Source: JBMCWH01 sp048621635 (GTDB lineage Bacteria > Patescibacteriota > WWE3 > JAUXAW01 > JAYEID01). Taken from it: 20,558 bases of DNA. How positions within the stretch are numbered: position 1 is the stretch's first letter; the number at the start of each line of letters is the position of its first letter. A model generated the notes under the pieces. It was not told the DNA's origin. It was given only the letters and a program-made list of their open reading frames with translations, and made no database searches. Both the position numbers and the translations under genes were made by a program. Shown in pieces: positions 1 to 6,186 of the stretch. Where the stretch lies: contig JBMCWH010000011.1 in NCBI GenBank assembly GCA_048621635.1, positions 1-20,558 of the forward strand, in the 5' to 3' direction.

Positions 1-2
1 CT

Positions 3-704
3 ATACCTTTTTTCTTAGCTATTTGTGGGTTTTTTAGCTCGGCTAGTGCAACTTTTTCTTCTGATAAAGAAAGCCATTTGTCCTCTTTTTCCTCCAGTGA
101 GTTGCCTGTGTTGCGGTACGCTTTGGATATGGAGACAGATTCCTGTTTTAAAGAAACCTTTGAGGAAGTTACTGAATCTGTTCCTTTTTCCACCCAGTTT
201 AAGGAAAGTAACGAGTTGTCTTGGGGGGAAGAAAAGGTTTTGCAAGAGGGGAAGGATGGGCAGCGGATACAAAGATTTAAGGTTCTTAAGTGGCAGGGTG
301 AGGTTGTTCAAAGGGATTTGGTTTTGGAAAAAGTTGATCCTCCGGAAGACGAAGTTATCCTAAGAGGAAAAAAGATAGATTGGAAAAAAGTTCCCGGGAC
401 GGGTCGTTCTTATTGGGCAAAGTTACATGTTTGGGCAACTTCTTATGACGGTAATTGCCGTGGTTGTAACGGAGTAACTTATACAGGAACAAGCGTAAAG
501 CACGGTGTCTGTGCTGTTGATCCTCGTGTTATTCCTTTAGGCACAAAATTTTTTGTGCCTGGTTATGGTGTCTGTCAGGCAGAAGATATTGGGGGTGCAA
601 TTAGAGGAAACGCGGTTGATTTAGGATTTAAAGATGTTACGCAAGGTTTTTGGAGTGCTCGTTACACAGATGTGTATCTGCTTGATAACGCACCATCTGA
701 TTGA
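3..704 (+). CDS. Secreted G5-3D domain protein (5' end outside window)
   Basis: The reading frame is open from the left edge, so the start lies upstream. The visible N-terminus is a hydrophobic stretch ending in SSASA, a good signal peptidase I site, so the protein is exported. Visible residues about 53-125 fit a G5 domain (the segment WQGEVVQRDLV and the closing PPEDEVILRG are typical). Residues about 143-228 form a 3D domain with its three aspartates in CAVDPRVIPLG, AEDIGG and NAVDLGF. The G5-3D pairing is known from YabE/Rpf-like cell-wall proteins, where the 3D domain is a double-psi beta-barrel related to lytic transglycosylase MltA. A role in peptidoglycan cleavage or remodelling outside the cell is inferred. 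Four cysteines in the 3D domain (CRGC and two GVC) could form disulfides. The stop is TGA, followed directly by a second TGA. Confidence 0.85.
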   Translation: MPFFLAICGFFSSASATFSSDKESHLSSFSSSELPVLRYALDMETDSCFKETFEEVTESVPFSTQFKESNELSWGEEKVLQEGKDGQRIQRFKVLKWQGEVVQRDLVLEKVDPPEDEVILRGKKIDWKKVPGTGRSYWAKLHVWATSYDGNCRGCNGVTYTGTSVKHGVCAVDPRVIPLGTKFFVPGYGVCQAEDIGGAIRGNAVDLGFKDVTQGFWSARYTDVYLLDNAPSD

Positions 705-719
705 TGACCAATAACTAGT

Positions 720-837
720 AGGAAGCAGAAAGTAGGAAGTAGAAAGCAGGAAGCTAGTGGAATGGAGTATTTGGTATATCGTATTTCGTATCTCGGGTGT
801 CGGGATATCGGATAGCGGAAAGCTGATAGCTGATTTA
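720..837. repeat. Degenerate heptanucleotide tandem array
   Basis: The gap between the 3D gene and the wzz-like gene is almost entirely 7-bp units. From 720: AGGAAGC, AGAAAGT, AGGAAGT, AGAAAGC, AGGAAGC. From 767: GTATTTG, GTATATC, GTATTTC, GTATCTC, GGGTGTC, one 8-mer, GGATAGC, GGAAAGC, TGATAGC. Adjacent units differ by one or two bases and then drift to another word. The array runs into the promoter of the next gene. The 13 bp at 779-791 recur exactly inverted at 9538-9550. Confidence 0.75.
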
Positions 838-851
838 AGAAATGCTATAAT
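823..851 (+). promoter_or_regulatory. Extended -10 promoter of the wzz-like gene, leaderless
   Basis: CTGATA (823-828), a 17-bp spacer, then TATAAT (846-851) preceded by TG at 843-844. The ATG at 860 lies only 8 nt after the -10 box, so transcription should begin at or within a base or two of the start codon. No Shine-Dalgarno sequence is present. Confidence 0.7.
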
Positions 852-859
852 CGAAATCA

Positions 860-1489
860 ATGACACTACTGGAGCTTACAGAAATAGTTCGAAAATATTG
901 GAAAATTCTTACAGTGGTTCCTCTTGTAGTAGCTGTTGTAGTTGTAGTGGTGACTTTTCAAATCCCTCCTCGCTTTGACGCTTTTCTCAACTTATATATA
1001 ACGCGTAAGGTTCAGGACCCTTCTGGAGAATACTATACCTATGATGGTTATTACGGACAGCAGGCTGCAGAGCGCTATACTGATACAGTAGTTGGTGTGT
1101 TGAAAAGTAAAGATGTTTTGAGAGCTGTTTTAAGAGAGTTGGAAATGCCCCGGGATCAAGATACTTTACAAACGTTGGAGAAGAAAGTTTCTGTTGAAAA
1201 GGTTGCACCGCAGTTAGTGTCGGTTAAGGTTACTCAGCGTTGGGAAAGGGGAGAGAATTGGAAAGCAGAAAATGTGGTTAATTCTTTGGCTACGGAAGTG
1301 ATTGCCCGGATGGATTCGTTAAATGAAAATGGCGATGATGCTGTTTCTGTTCAGACTTTGGATGAAGAGCCGGTTGTTGAAAAGCAAGATCCTTTACCTG
1401 CTCTTAATGCCTTAGTGGCAGCCTTTCTCTTTTTGGGGGTAACCTTCTTTGCGGTTTTGTTTAAAGAGTATTTGAATCAGATTCGTTAA
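860..1489 (+). CDS. Wzz/YveK-like polysaccharide chain-length (co-polymerase) protein
   Basis: A 209-residue inner-membrane protein with the Wzz layout. A short cytoplasmic N-terminus is followed by a very hydrophobic segment (about residues 16-33, rich in V), a large extracytoplasmic region with helical charged sequence, and a second membrane segment (about 180-200). The second segment is preceded by QDPLPALN, matching the proline-rich motif typical of polysaccharide co-polymerases. Such proteins set the length of exported polysaccharide chains together with a Wzy polymerase or flippase. There is no C-terminal tyrosine-kinase domain, as in Gram-positive YveK/CapA proteins whose kinase is separate; none is in this window. 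ATG 860 is chosen because it sits 8 nt behind a good extended -10 box. Confidence 0.75.
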   Translation: MTLLELTEIVRKYWKILTVVPLVVAVVVVVVTFQIPPRFDAFLNLYITRKVQDPSGEYYTYDGYYGQQAAERYTDTVVGVLKSKDVLRAVLRELEMPRDQDTLQTLEKKVSVEKVAPQLVSVKVTQRWERGENWKAENVVNSLATEVIARMDSLNENGDDAVSVQTLDEEPVVEKQDPLPALNALVAAFLFLGVTFFAVLFKEYLNQIR

Positions 1490-1517
1490 TACAGAATCTT
1501 CTCTAAACAAAATACAA

Positions 1518-1545
1518 ACTACTATCTACTAATTGCCAGTTAATG
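1518..1545. repeat. Short heptamer stretch between wzz-like gene and rnhA
   Basis: Units ACTACTA, TCTACTA, ATTGCCA, GTTAATG fill most of the 50-bp gap between the convergent genes and overlap the rnhA stop codon at 1540. The words resemble those of the longer arrays at 9591-9611 and 11757-11784. Phase assignment on such a short piece is tentative. Confidence 0.4.
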
Positions 1546-1983
1546 GTTGCTATTTTCTTTTTCTTTATTATCTAGTGCTTCGTTTAGTAATGCGTCTGCT
1601 TCTGAATTTTCTTCACGGGGTATATGTTGAAATTTCACAGTAGTTCCCAGCATTTCAGCTAATTTCGATTGTACTTCGAAAACCAATTTTTTGAGGTGTG
1701 CTTTTTTTACTTTAAATTCACCGTTGAGTTGATTGACAACAAGGGCGCTGTCTGAGAAACAGTTTAGCTTTTTGGGTGTATATTTTTTTGCTGCTTTTAG
1801 CCCTGCAATTAGTGCTTGGTATTCCGCTTCGTTATTGGTAGCTTTTCCAATGAATTTTCCGTTTTTCTCAATAATTTTACCGTTTTTGTTTTTAATCACG
1901 TAACCAATTCCTGCAGGGCCAGGATTGCCCCGGGACCCCCCATCGGTGTAGAGGTCTACTGTGTTGTGTTTTTCTTCAGACAT
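1540..1983 (-). CDS. rnhA: Ribonuclease HI
   Basis: A 147-residue type I RNase H, the usual size for a single-domain enzyme. It cuts the RNA strand of RNA-DNA hybrids in the cytoplasm. All catalytic positions can be seen: D14 in YTDGGSRGN, E54 in NNEAEYQAL, D78 in SDSALVV and D130 in EENSEADALL, with H120 matching the E. coli catalytic-loop histidine. The sequence is closer to the NNxAEY type found in many bacteria and archaea than to E. coli RnhA. It is divergent from groES, with a 164-bp shared upstream region. I see no Shine-Dalgarno sequence before the ATG at 1983 and no clear promoter for it. Confidence 0.9.
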   Translation of the reverse strand: MSEEKHNTVDLYTDGGSRGNPGPAGIGYVIKNKNGKIIEKNGKFIGKATNNEAEYQALIAGLKAAKKYTPKKLNCFSDSALVVNQLNGEFKVKKAHLKKLVFEVQSKLAEMLGTTVKFQHIPREENSEADALLNEALDNKEKENSNH

Positions 1984-2031
1984 TGTTTTACTTTCTGCTA
2001 CTTTTTAAGGGAAAAATCGAGCAATTGAATG

Positions 2032-2058
2032 TTAGCACTAATTTAAACCTCTTGACAA
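2032..2058 (+). promoter_or_regulatory. Degenerate CIRCE-like site upstream of groES
   Basis: TTAGCACTA (2032-2040) matches 8 of 9 bases of the left arm of the HrcA operator CIRCE. After a spacer of exactly 9 nt, TCTTGACAA matches the right arm poorly (about 4 of 9) and overlaps the -35 box. This could be a decayed or lineage-specific operator, or chance. No hrcA gene is in the window. Confidence 0.3.
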
Positions 2059-2079
2059 CATTGTTAATTTCGTTGTAAT
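2052..2079 (+). promoter_or_regulatory. groESL promoter
   Basis: Perfect -35 TTGACA (2052-2057), a 16-bp spacer, and -10 TGTAAT (2074-2079). Transcription would start near 2086, leaving about 60 nt of leader before the groES ATG. Confidence 0.65.
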
Positions 2080-2147
2080 ATTTTTGGTGGATTTCAATAA
2101 GGGAAGTTACCTTGAGAAGTCCTTTTTTTATCACGGTCAGATTACCA

Positions 2148-2435
2148 ATGAATGTCCGTCCCCTTGCTGACAATATAATAGTAGAACCAATGGAGCGAGA
2201 AGAGAAGACTCCTTCTGGTATTGTTCTTCCTGATACTGCTAAGGAGAAACCGCAGGAGGGAAAAATTGTGGCAGTTGGGCCGGGTAAGTTAGTGGATGGT
2301 GAAAGGGTTGAGCCGGAAGTGGAAAAAGGTATGCATGTCTTGTTTAAGAAGTGGGGAGGCAATGAGGTACGGGTAGAAGGACGTGAATTGCTGATTGTTC
2401 GTGAGGAAGATATTTTAGCTATTTTTGAAGATTAA
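2148..2435 (+). CDS. groES: Co-chaperonin GroES
   Basis: A 95-residue 10-kDa chaperonin, the normal length. It forms the heptameric lid of the GroEL chamber. The core reads MNVRPLADNIIVEP at the start, then KTPSGIVLPDTAKEKP, which is the mobile loop that docks on GroEL, and ends IVREEDILAIFED. ATG 2148 is chosen because family members begin with this exact motif. The frame stays open upstream to a TTG at 2112, but that extension has no counterpart in the family. No clear Shine-Dalgarno sequence precedes the ATG. groEL follows after 5 nt, so the two are one operon. Confidence 0.96.
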   Translation: MNVRPLADNIIVEPMEREEKTPSGIVLPDTAKEKPQEGKIVAVGPGKLVDGERVEPEVEKGMHVLFKKWGGNEVRVEGRELLIVREEDILAIFED

Positions 2436-2440
2436 TTGTT

Positions 2441-4111
2441 ATGGCTAAACAGATAGTTTACTCCGCAGAAGCGCGGAAAAAATTAAAAGAAGGTGTCGAT
2501 AAGTTGGCGCGCGCAGTTACTACCACTATGGGACCGCGTGGGCGCAATGTTGCTCTGGGAAAGTCATGGGGTGCACCGAGTGTAACTCATGATGGTGTTA
2601 CCGTGGCGAAGGATATCGAACTTAAGAATGCATTAGAAGATATGGGTGCGCGTATGACTAGAGAGGCAGCATCCAAGACAAACGATGTTGCTGGTGATGG
2701 TACTACTACTGCTGTGCTTCTTGCGCAGAATATTGTTTCCGAAGGTTTGAAAAACATAACTGCTGGTGCTAACCCAATGGTACTTCGTCGTAGCATTCAC
2801 GAAGCGGTAGAGGACGTTGTTGAAGAGCTTAAAGCTAATGCTAAAAGTGTTTCTTCCCGAGAGGAAAAGGCCCAAGTAGCAACTATTGCGGCTGGGGACG
2901 AGGTTATTGGTAGCAAGATTGCAGATGCTTTGGAAAAGGTGGGTGACAATGGTGTGGTAACCGTAGAAGAGGGGCGTGGATTAGAGCTGGAGGTGGATTA
3001 TACAGAAGGTATGCAGCTTGATAAAGGCTATGCTTCTCCTTATTTTGTAACTGATTCAGAGCGGATGGAAGCTGTGGTTGAAGAGCCTCGCCTTTTAGTG
3101 ACGGATAAAAAGATTTCCGCGCTTAATGACCTTCTTCCAATGCTGGAAAATTTGGTTAAAGTTACTAAGAATTTGGTAATAATTGCGGATGAGGTAGAAG
3201 GCGAAGCCTTGGCTACTTTGGTGGTAAACAAATTGCGAGGGACTTTCAATGTCTTGGTTGTGGAAGCCCCAGGGTTTGGTGACCGAAAAAAGGAACAACT
3301 ATCTGACTTAGCAGTTCTTACCGGTGCTGAGCTTATTTCTGAGGAAACCGGCCGGGCCTTGGAGTCGGTGACTGTTGATGATTTGGGAGAGGCGGACAGG
3401 GTTATTTCTACGAAGGATGAAACCACTATTGTTGGTGGTAAAGGTTCGGAAGAGGAACTTAAAGCACGTGTGGCACAACTTCAGCGCCAGGCTGAGGAAA
3501 GTACCTCTGATTTTGATCGCGAGAAGATCGAGGAGCGTATAGCAAAGCTTGCTGGTGGGGTAGCAGTTCTTATGGTAGGAGCGGCTACCGAAACCGAGTT
3601 GAAAGAGCGTAAGTATCGGGTTGAGGACGCGGTAAATGCTACTCGAGCTGCGTTGGAGGAAGGTATTGTTCCTGGTGGAGGAGTTGCTCTTTTGCGTGCG
3701 CGGAAAGTTCTGGAAGATAAGATAGAAGGCGTTGGTGAGGAAAACTTAGGAGCAAAGATTGTTTATCATGCTTTGGAAGCACCACTGAGGAAGATTGTCG
3801 AAAACGCAGGAGAAGATTCTGGATGGGTATTGAGAGAGGTGGAAAAGGAGGAAGGCGATTATGGTTTTGATGTGTTAGCTATGGAGTTTGGCCAGATGTT
3901 TGAGCGTGGCGTTGCTGATCCTGCTAAAGTTACGCGCACAGCTTTACAGAATGCTGCTTCTGTGGCATTAATGATTTTGACAACTGAGGCTTTGGTGTGT
4001 GATGAGCCAGAAGAGGAAAATAGTGAATCTGGTAACGGAGGCGGGGCAGCAGGCGCCGGTGGGATGGGAATGGGTGGTATGGGTGGCGGCGGTGGCATGA
4101 TGGGCATGTGA
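2441..4111 (+). CDS. groEL: Chaperonin GroEL
   Basis: A 556-residue 60-kDa chaperonin (typical size about 545), which folds client proteins in an ATP-driven double ring. The nucleotide-binding GDGTTT motif holds D86. TTMGPRGRNVAL near residues 28-39 and the equatorial VEDAVNATRAALEEGIVPGG segment are typical. The C-terminus ends in an unusually long tail rich in Gly and Met, the family's GGM-repeat tail that hangs into the folding chamber. The conserved C-terminal aspartate in the VEDA segment (catalytic D398 of E. coli) is retained. It follows groES by 5 nt and is closed by the terminator at 4164. Confidence 0.97.
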   Translation: MAKQIVYSAEARKKLKEGVDKLARAVTTTMGPRGRNVALGKSWGAPSVTHDGVTVAKDIELKNALEDMGARMTREAASKTNDVAGDGTTTAVLLAQNIVSEGLKNITAGANPMVLRRSIHEAVEDVVEELKANAKSVSSREEKAQVATIAAGDEVIGSKIADALEKVGDNGVVTVEEGRGLELEVDYTEGMQLDKGYASPYFVTDSERMEAVVEEPRLLVTDKKISALNDLLPMLENLVKVTKNLVIIADEVEGEALATLVVNKLRGTFNVLVVEAPGFGDRKKEQLSDLAVLTGAELISEETGRALESVTVDDLGEADRVISTKDETTIVGGKGSEEELKARVAQLQRQAEESTSDFDREKIEERIAKLAGGVAVLMVGAATETELKERKYRVEDAVNATRAALEEGIVPGGGVALLRARKVLEDKIEGVGEENLGAKIVYHALEAPLRKIVENAGEDSGWVLREVEKEEGDYGFDVLAMEFGQMFERGVADPAKVTRTALQNAASVALMILTTEALVCDEPEEENSESGNGGGAAGAGGMGMGGMGGGGGMMGM

Positions 4112-4127
4112 GAGGGGAAGGATTTTC

Positions 4128-4179
4128 GCTGATTAAGGTAGCGGATTTGCGCAGATGAGACTGACCGCCGCACGGCGGT
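4128..4179 (+). repeat. Interspersed repeat with GC hairpin (copy after groEL)
   Basis: GCTGATTAAGG, then GCGGATTTGCGCAGAT (4141-4156), then the hairpin GACCGCCGCACGGCGGT (4163-4179). The same modules occur inside the GAPDH gene at 9841-9897 as GCGGATTT, CGCAGAT and GACCGCCGCAGGCGGTC. Here the hairpin also serves as the terminator stem. Confidence 0.6.
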
Positions 4180-4188
4180 TTTTTATTT
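4164..4188 (+). terminator. Rho-independent terminator of groESL
   Basis: Stem ACCGCC / GGCGGT (4164-4169 with 4174-4179), loop GCAC, followed by TTTTTATTT. It overlaps the stop codon of the convergent phosphoesterase gene at 4183. There is no T-run on the minus strand, so it works in one direction only. Confidence 0.8.
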
Positions 4189-4647
4189 CTTAAAAATTAG
4201 CCAGTTATTTTCTTCGAAGCTTTTTGGGTGAATGAGGACATAGTTGCCTGTAAGTTTTTCTCCGTCAAGTTTAAAGTCGTAAAGATTCTCTTCTCTTTTA
4301 AAAAGTTTAAATTCGCCTTTATCCCAAATTTCTACAGTCCCAGCTCCATATTCACCTTTCGGTATTTTCCCTTCAAAGTTAATGTATTTTACAGGGTGAT
4401 CTTCTGTTTGGATAGCAAGTCTTTTGACTCCCTTCTTTTGGGGCACTCCTTTAGGGACGGCCCAGCTTTTGAGGACAAATTCTCCACCGGAGATATTTTC
4501 CGGTAATTCTAGACGGAAGTCATAATGTAGGTTTGTAGCGTTGTGTTCCTGAACTACAAAACGGTTTTTACTTTCCTTCTGCCCGCTTATTTCGGGTTCG
4601 TTAGTTTTTTCAAAGTTTCTTTTTCCCTTATATTTTTTTAGGCTCAT
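4183..4647 (-). CDS. Stand-alone LigD-type 3'-phosphoesterase
   Basis: A 154-residue protein matching the phosphoesterase (PE) domain of bacterial DNA ligase D, which heals 3'-phosphate and 3'-ribonucleoside ends during DNA repair. Residues matching the PaeLigD active site are all visible: H35, H41, D43 and R45 in EHNATNLHYDFRLEL, H84 in TEDHPVKY and Y88. FEGKIPKGEYGAGTVEIWD is the second signature block. Neither a ligase nor a primase/polymerase domain is attached or encoded nearby. Single-domain PE proteins are known in some bacteria and archaea. ATG 4647 is preferred over a TTG ten codons upstream because an extended -10 box lies 7 nt before it. It converges on groEL. Confidence 0.88.
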   Translation of the reverse strand: MSLKKYKGKRNFEKTNEPEISGQKESKNRFVVQEHNATNLHYDFRLELPENISGGEFVLKSWAVPKGVPQKKGVKRLAIQTEDHPVKYINFEGKIPKGEYGAGTVEIWDKGEFKLFKREENLYDFKLDGEKLTGNYVLIHPKSFEENNWLIFKK

Positions 4648-4654
4648 TAATGTA

Positions 4655-4663
4655 AGTTTAACA
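4655..4663 (-). promoter_or_regulatory. Candidate extended -10 of the phosphoesterase gene, leaderless
   Basis: On the minus strand TG-T-TAAACT, with the ATG at 4647 only 7 nt downstream. No convincing -35 is seen. It is supported mainly by the same geometry at other genes in the window. Confidence 0.45.
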
Positions 4664-4855
4664 TCAATTGTTAACAAATGGGTGATATTGATTAAGTGAT
4701 TTATGACGTTTACTCCGGTTTTTTTCTTTTCCTATCTGTATTATTCGTTGGTGATTTGTTGCTTAATAGGATTTATGCCTTAAGTATTTGTAATTTATTC
4801 GCTATTCTAATTCGTATAAATTTACCATATCAATTAGCGGTTGACATAATATAGG

Positions 4856-4884
4856 TTGAAAATAAAAGGTTTTTGTGGTATGTT
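4856..4884 (+). promoter_or_regulatory. Promoter of the cysteine-rich secreted protein
   Basis: TTGAAA (4856-4861), a 17-bp spacer, then TATGTT (4879-4884) with TG at 4876-4877. Start of transcription is expected near 4891, about 30 nt before the ATG. A second perfect TTGACA lies at 4841-4846 but lacks a good partner -10. Confidence 0.65.
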
Positions 4885-4919
4885 TATTGCAATTTAGCGA
4901 CGCTGGTGAAGGGGGCGTG

Positions 4920-5336
4920 ATGAAGTGGAGAATCAGTGTAGCAGTGTTTCTTGCTCTTTTACTTTCTTGTTTTTCTGTTTCGGCAGGTTGTGATACCTGT
5001 CCGGATGGGAAGATATACAATCTTCGTACTCCTGATGGGTGCGAGGACTGTTTCCAGATTAGAGTTTTTCGAGAGAAGCAGCTGACGTATTGGGCAGGAC
5101 AAAACCAGGATGGTATTTATGTCTACTATGATGCTCTGTACCAGCGTTGGTGCAGAGACGCTTGGACGTATACACGTCAGGGGGGACGTCGCTACATTCA
5201 TGCCACTTTTCTTGACGGTACTGAGACGACCGTTGAGATCTTAGGTGACGACGATGTGTGTAAGGTTATACGGTGCGAGAATTGTTGGCTTTTTGGTTTT
5301 CGATGTGAGACCTTTTTCGAGTATGTGCCTCTGTAG
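4920..5336 (+). CDS. Small cysteine-rich secreted protein, function unknown
   Basis: I do not recognise a family. The 138-residue product begins with a clear signal peptide: MKWR, a hydrophobic core through residue about 18, and a likely cut after SVSA (residue 22). The mature part of about 116 residues holds nine cysteines, several in CxxC pairs (CDTC, CEDC, CENC), and many aromatic residues. It is probably a small, disulfide-stabilised or metal-binding extracellular domain. The gene stands alone, with its own promoter upstream and a strong terminator after it. ATG 4920 is chosen because it starts the signal peptide and has a purine-rich GAAGGGGG before it. The frame runs further upstream, but that part would hide the signal peptide. 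Confidence 0.75.
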   Translation: MKWRISVAVFLALLLSCFSVSAGCDTCPDGKIYNLRTPDGCEDCFQIRVFREKQLTYWAGQNQDGIYVYYDALYQRWCRDAWTYTRQGGRRYIHATFLDGTETTVEILGDDDVCKVIRCENCWLFGFRCETFFEYVPL

Positions 5337-5351
5337 TTGTTAATTTTCTTT

Positions 5352-5398
5352 AGGTGTCTTCGGGAAAAATCCTGGGGACACCTTTTTCTTTTTTTTAA
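5352..5398 (+). terminator. Terminator after the cysteine-rich gene
   Basis: AGGTGTC (from 5352) pairs with GACACCT. The stem continues through two U-G pairs into CGGG / CCTG around an AAAAAT loop. It is followed by TTTTTC and a run of eight T. Confidence 0.85.
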
Positions 5399-5419
5399 AT
5401 TTTATCTTTCTCTGTTGGT

Positions 5420-5439
5420 AGCGTGTACTAGTACACGCT
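5420..5439. promoter_or_regulatory. Perfect 20-bp palindrome, possible operator
   Basis: AGCGTGTACTAGTACACGCT is its own reverse complement over all 20 bases. It is not followed at once by a T-run (six T appear 9 bases later), so it looks more like a protein-binding dyad than a terminator. No adjacent regulator gene is present. Confidence 0.4.
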
Positions 5440-5533
5440 TCCGTACATTTTTTGCAGTTTTACGGGCAGTTTAAAAAGACCTCACAGACGCAGAATTTTT
5501 ATAAAATAGTGATCTTTTTTATATTCAAGGTTT

Positions 5534-5564
5534 TTGTTTAAGTTGTATATGCATGTGGTATGAT
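5534..5564 (+). promoter_or_regulatory. Orphan promoter
   Basis: TATGAT (5559-5564) preceded by TG at 5556-5557, with TTGTTT (5534-5539) upstream at a 19-bp spacing. No plus-strand gene follows, but a terminator ends about 70 nt after the expected start. Confidence 0.5.
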
Positions 5565-5570
5565 CCTTAC

Positions 5571-5661
5571 GGTTGATTACTTTATTGGTTGTAGAGATAT
5601 TAGCTGTAGTTATCTATTAAAGAGAAAAAACAAAAACCCCGGAATTAATCCGGGGTTTTTT
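5571..5661 (+). ncRNA. Candidate small RNA of about 90 nt
   Basis: A transcript from the orphan promoter would start near 5571 and end at the terminator hairpin 5637-5655 plus its T-run. No protein gene lies between. An alternative is a tiny leader peptide: TTG at 5573 opens a 15-codon hydrophobic frame ending in TAA, but it lacks a ribosome-binding site. The call rests only on promoter and terminator placement. Confidence 0.35.
5632..5661. terminator. Bidirectional terminator
   Basis: CCCCGGA (5637-5643) pairs with TCCGGGG (5649-5655) around ATTAA. Five A flank it on the left and six T on the right, so it ends transcripts from both strands: the orphan promoter on plus and hsp20 on minus. 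Confidence 0.9.
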
Positions 5662-5680
5662 ACTCTTTAGCTAATTTGGA

Positions 5681-6085
5681 TTACTTACTCTTTACTTCAA
5701 TCTTTTTTGGCTTTTCTTCTTCGCTTTTGGGAATGGAGATTTTTACTACGCCGTTTTCTATTTCCGCCTCTGCTTCATCCCATTCGCCGCGAGAAGGTAG
5801 AGTGGTAGTATAGTAGAAGCTTTTCCGTGATTCTTGTCGGAAATAATTTTTACCCTTTTCTTCCTCTTTTTCCTCCTTTGCTTCACCTTTTATTCTCACA
5901 ACACCTTGCTCCACCGTGATGTCCAGATCTTCCTTGTTAATCCCGGGGACTGGTGCTTCTACTACCATTTCTTCGTTCGTTTCGTAGACATCTAGACCTT
6001 GTTTACTTTCAAACTCTGGCCATTCCCAATCTTCTGCCACTGTTGGGAATGAACGGAAGAAAGGATCGAATTTAACGATTGCCAT
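5681..6085 (-). CDS. Hsp20/alpha-crystallin small heat-shock protein
   Basis: A 134-residue small heat-shock protein, an ATP-independent holdase that binds unfolding proteins as an oligomer. The alpha-crystallin domain spans about residues 29-120. It opens with LDVYETNEEMVVEAPVPGI and ends with the family signature ENGVVKISIPK (equivalent to A-x-x-x-x-G-V-L). A charged, lysine/glutamate-rich loop lies around residues 68-80. The N-terminal arm is short (about 28 residues). It has a textbook Shine-Dalgarno sequence 8 nt before the ATG, unlike most genes here. A promoter lies about 100 nt upstream and a bidirectional terminator follows. Confidence 0.95.
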   Translation of the reverse strand: MAIVKFDPFFRSFPTVAEDWEWPEFESKQGLDVYETNEEMVVEAPVPGINKEDLDITVEQGVVRIKGEAKEEKEEEKGKNYFRQESRKSFYYTTTLPSRGEWDEAEAEIENGVVKISIPKSEEEKPKKIEVKSK

Positions 6086-6093
6086 CTATTTTT

Positions 6094-6102
6094 CACCTCC
6101 TT
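6094..6102 (-). promoter_or_regulatory. Strong Shine-Dalgarno sequence of hsp20
   Basis: On the minus strand AAGGAGGTG, fully complementary to the usual 16S rRNA tail, 8 nt before the hsp20 ATG. It fixes the start codon and shows that this organism does use Shine-Dalgarno initiation for some genes. Confidence 0.9.
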
Positions 6103-6110
6103 TCGAGCAG

Positions 6111-6153
6111 ACGCGAATAAACACGAATTAAGAACACGAATCTACGCAGACAC
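6111..6153. repeat. Decamer repeat in the hsp20 leader
   Basis: Units ACGCGAATAA, ACACGAATTA, (AGA), ACACGAATCT, ACGCAGACAC. It belongs to the same family as 11667-11708 and resembles the flanks of the repeat in GAPDH. It lies wholly inside the predicted hsp20 5' untranslated region. Confidence 0.65.
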
Positions 6154-6186
6154 ATTATGGATATTGCGTATTGTTGCGAAATAAAA

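Larger units (their letters stand above)
5337..5680. other. 344-bp intergenic region with terminators, palindrome and orphan promoter
   Basis: No protein gene of convincing size is found here. In order it holds the terminator of the cysteine-rich gene, a perfect 20-bp palindrome, an AT-rich stretch, an extended -10 promoter, and a strong terminator that also serves hsp20 from the other side. The individual pieces are listed separately. Confidence 0.6.

Noticed and set aside
4802..5020. 72-codon minus-strand frame over the start of the cysteine-rich gene
   Set aside because: It is antisense to a promoter and signal peptide that are much better supported, and has no domain.
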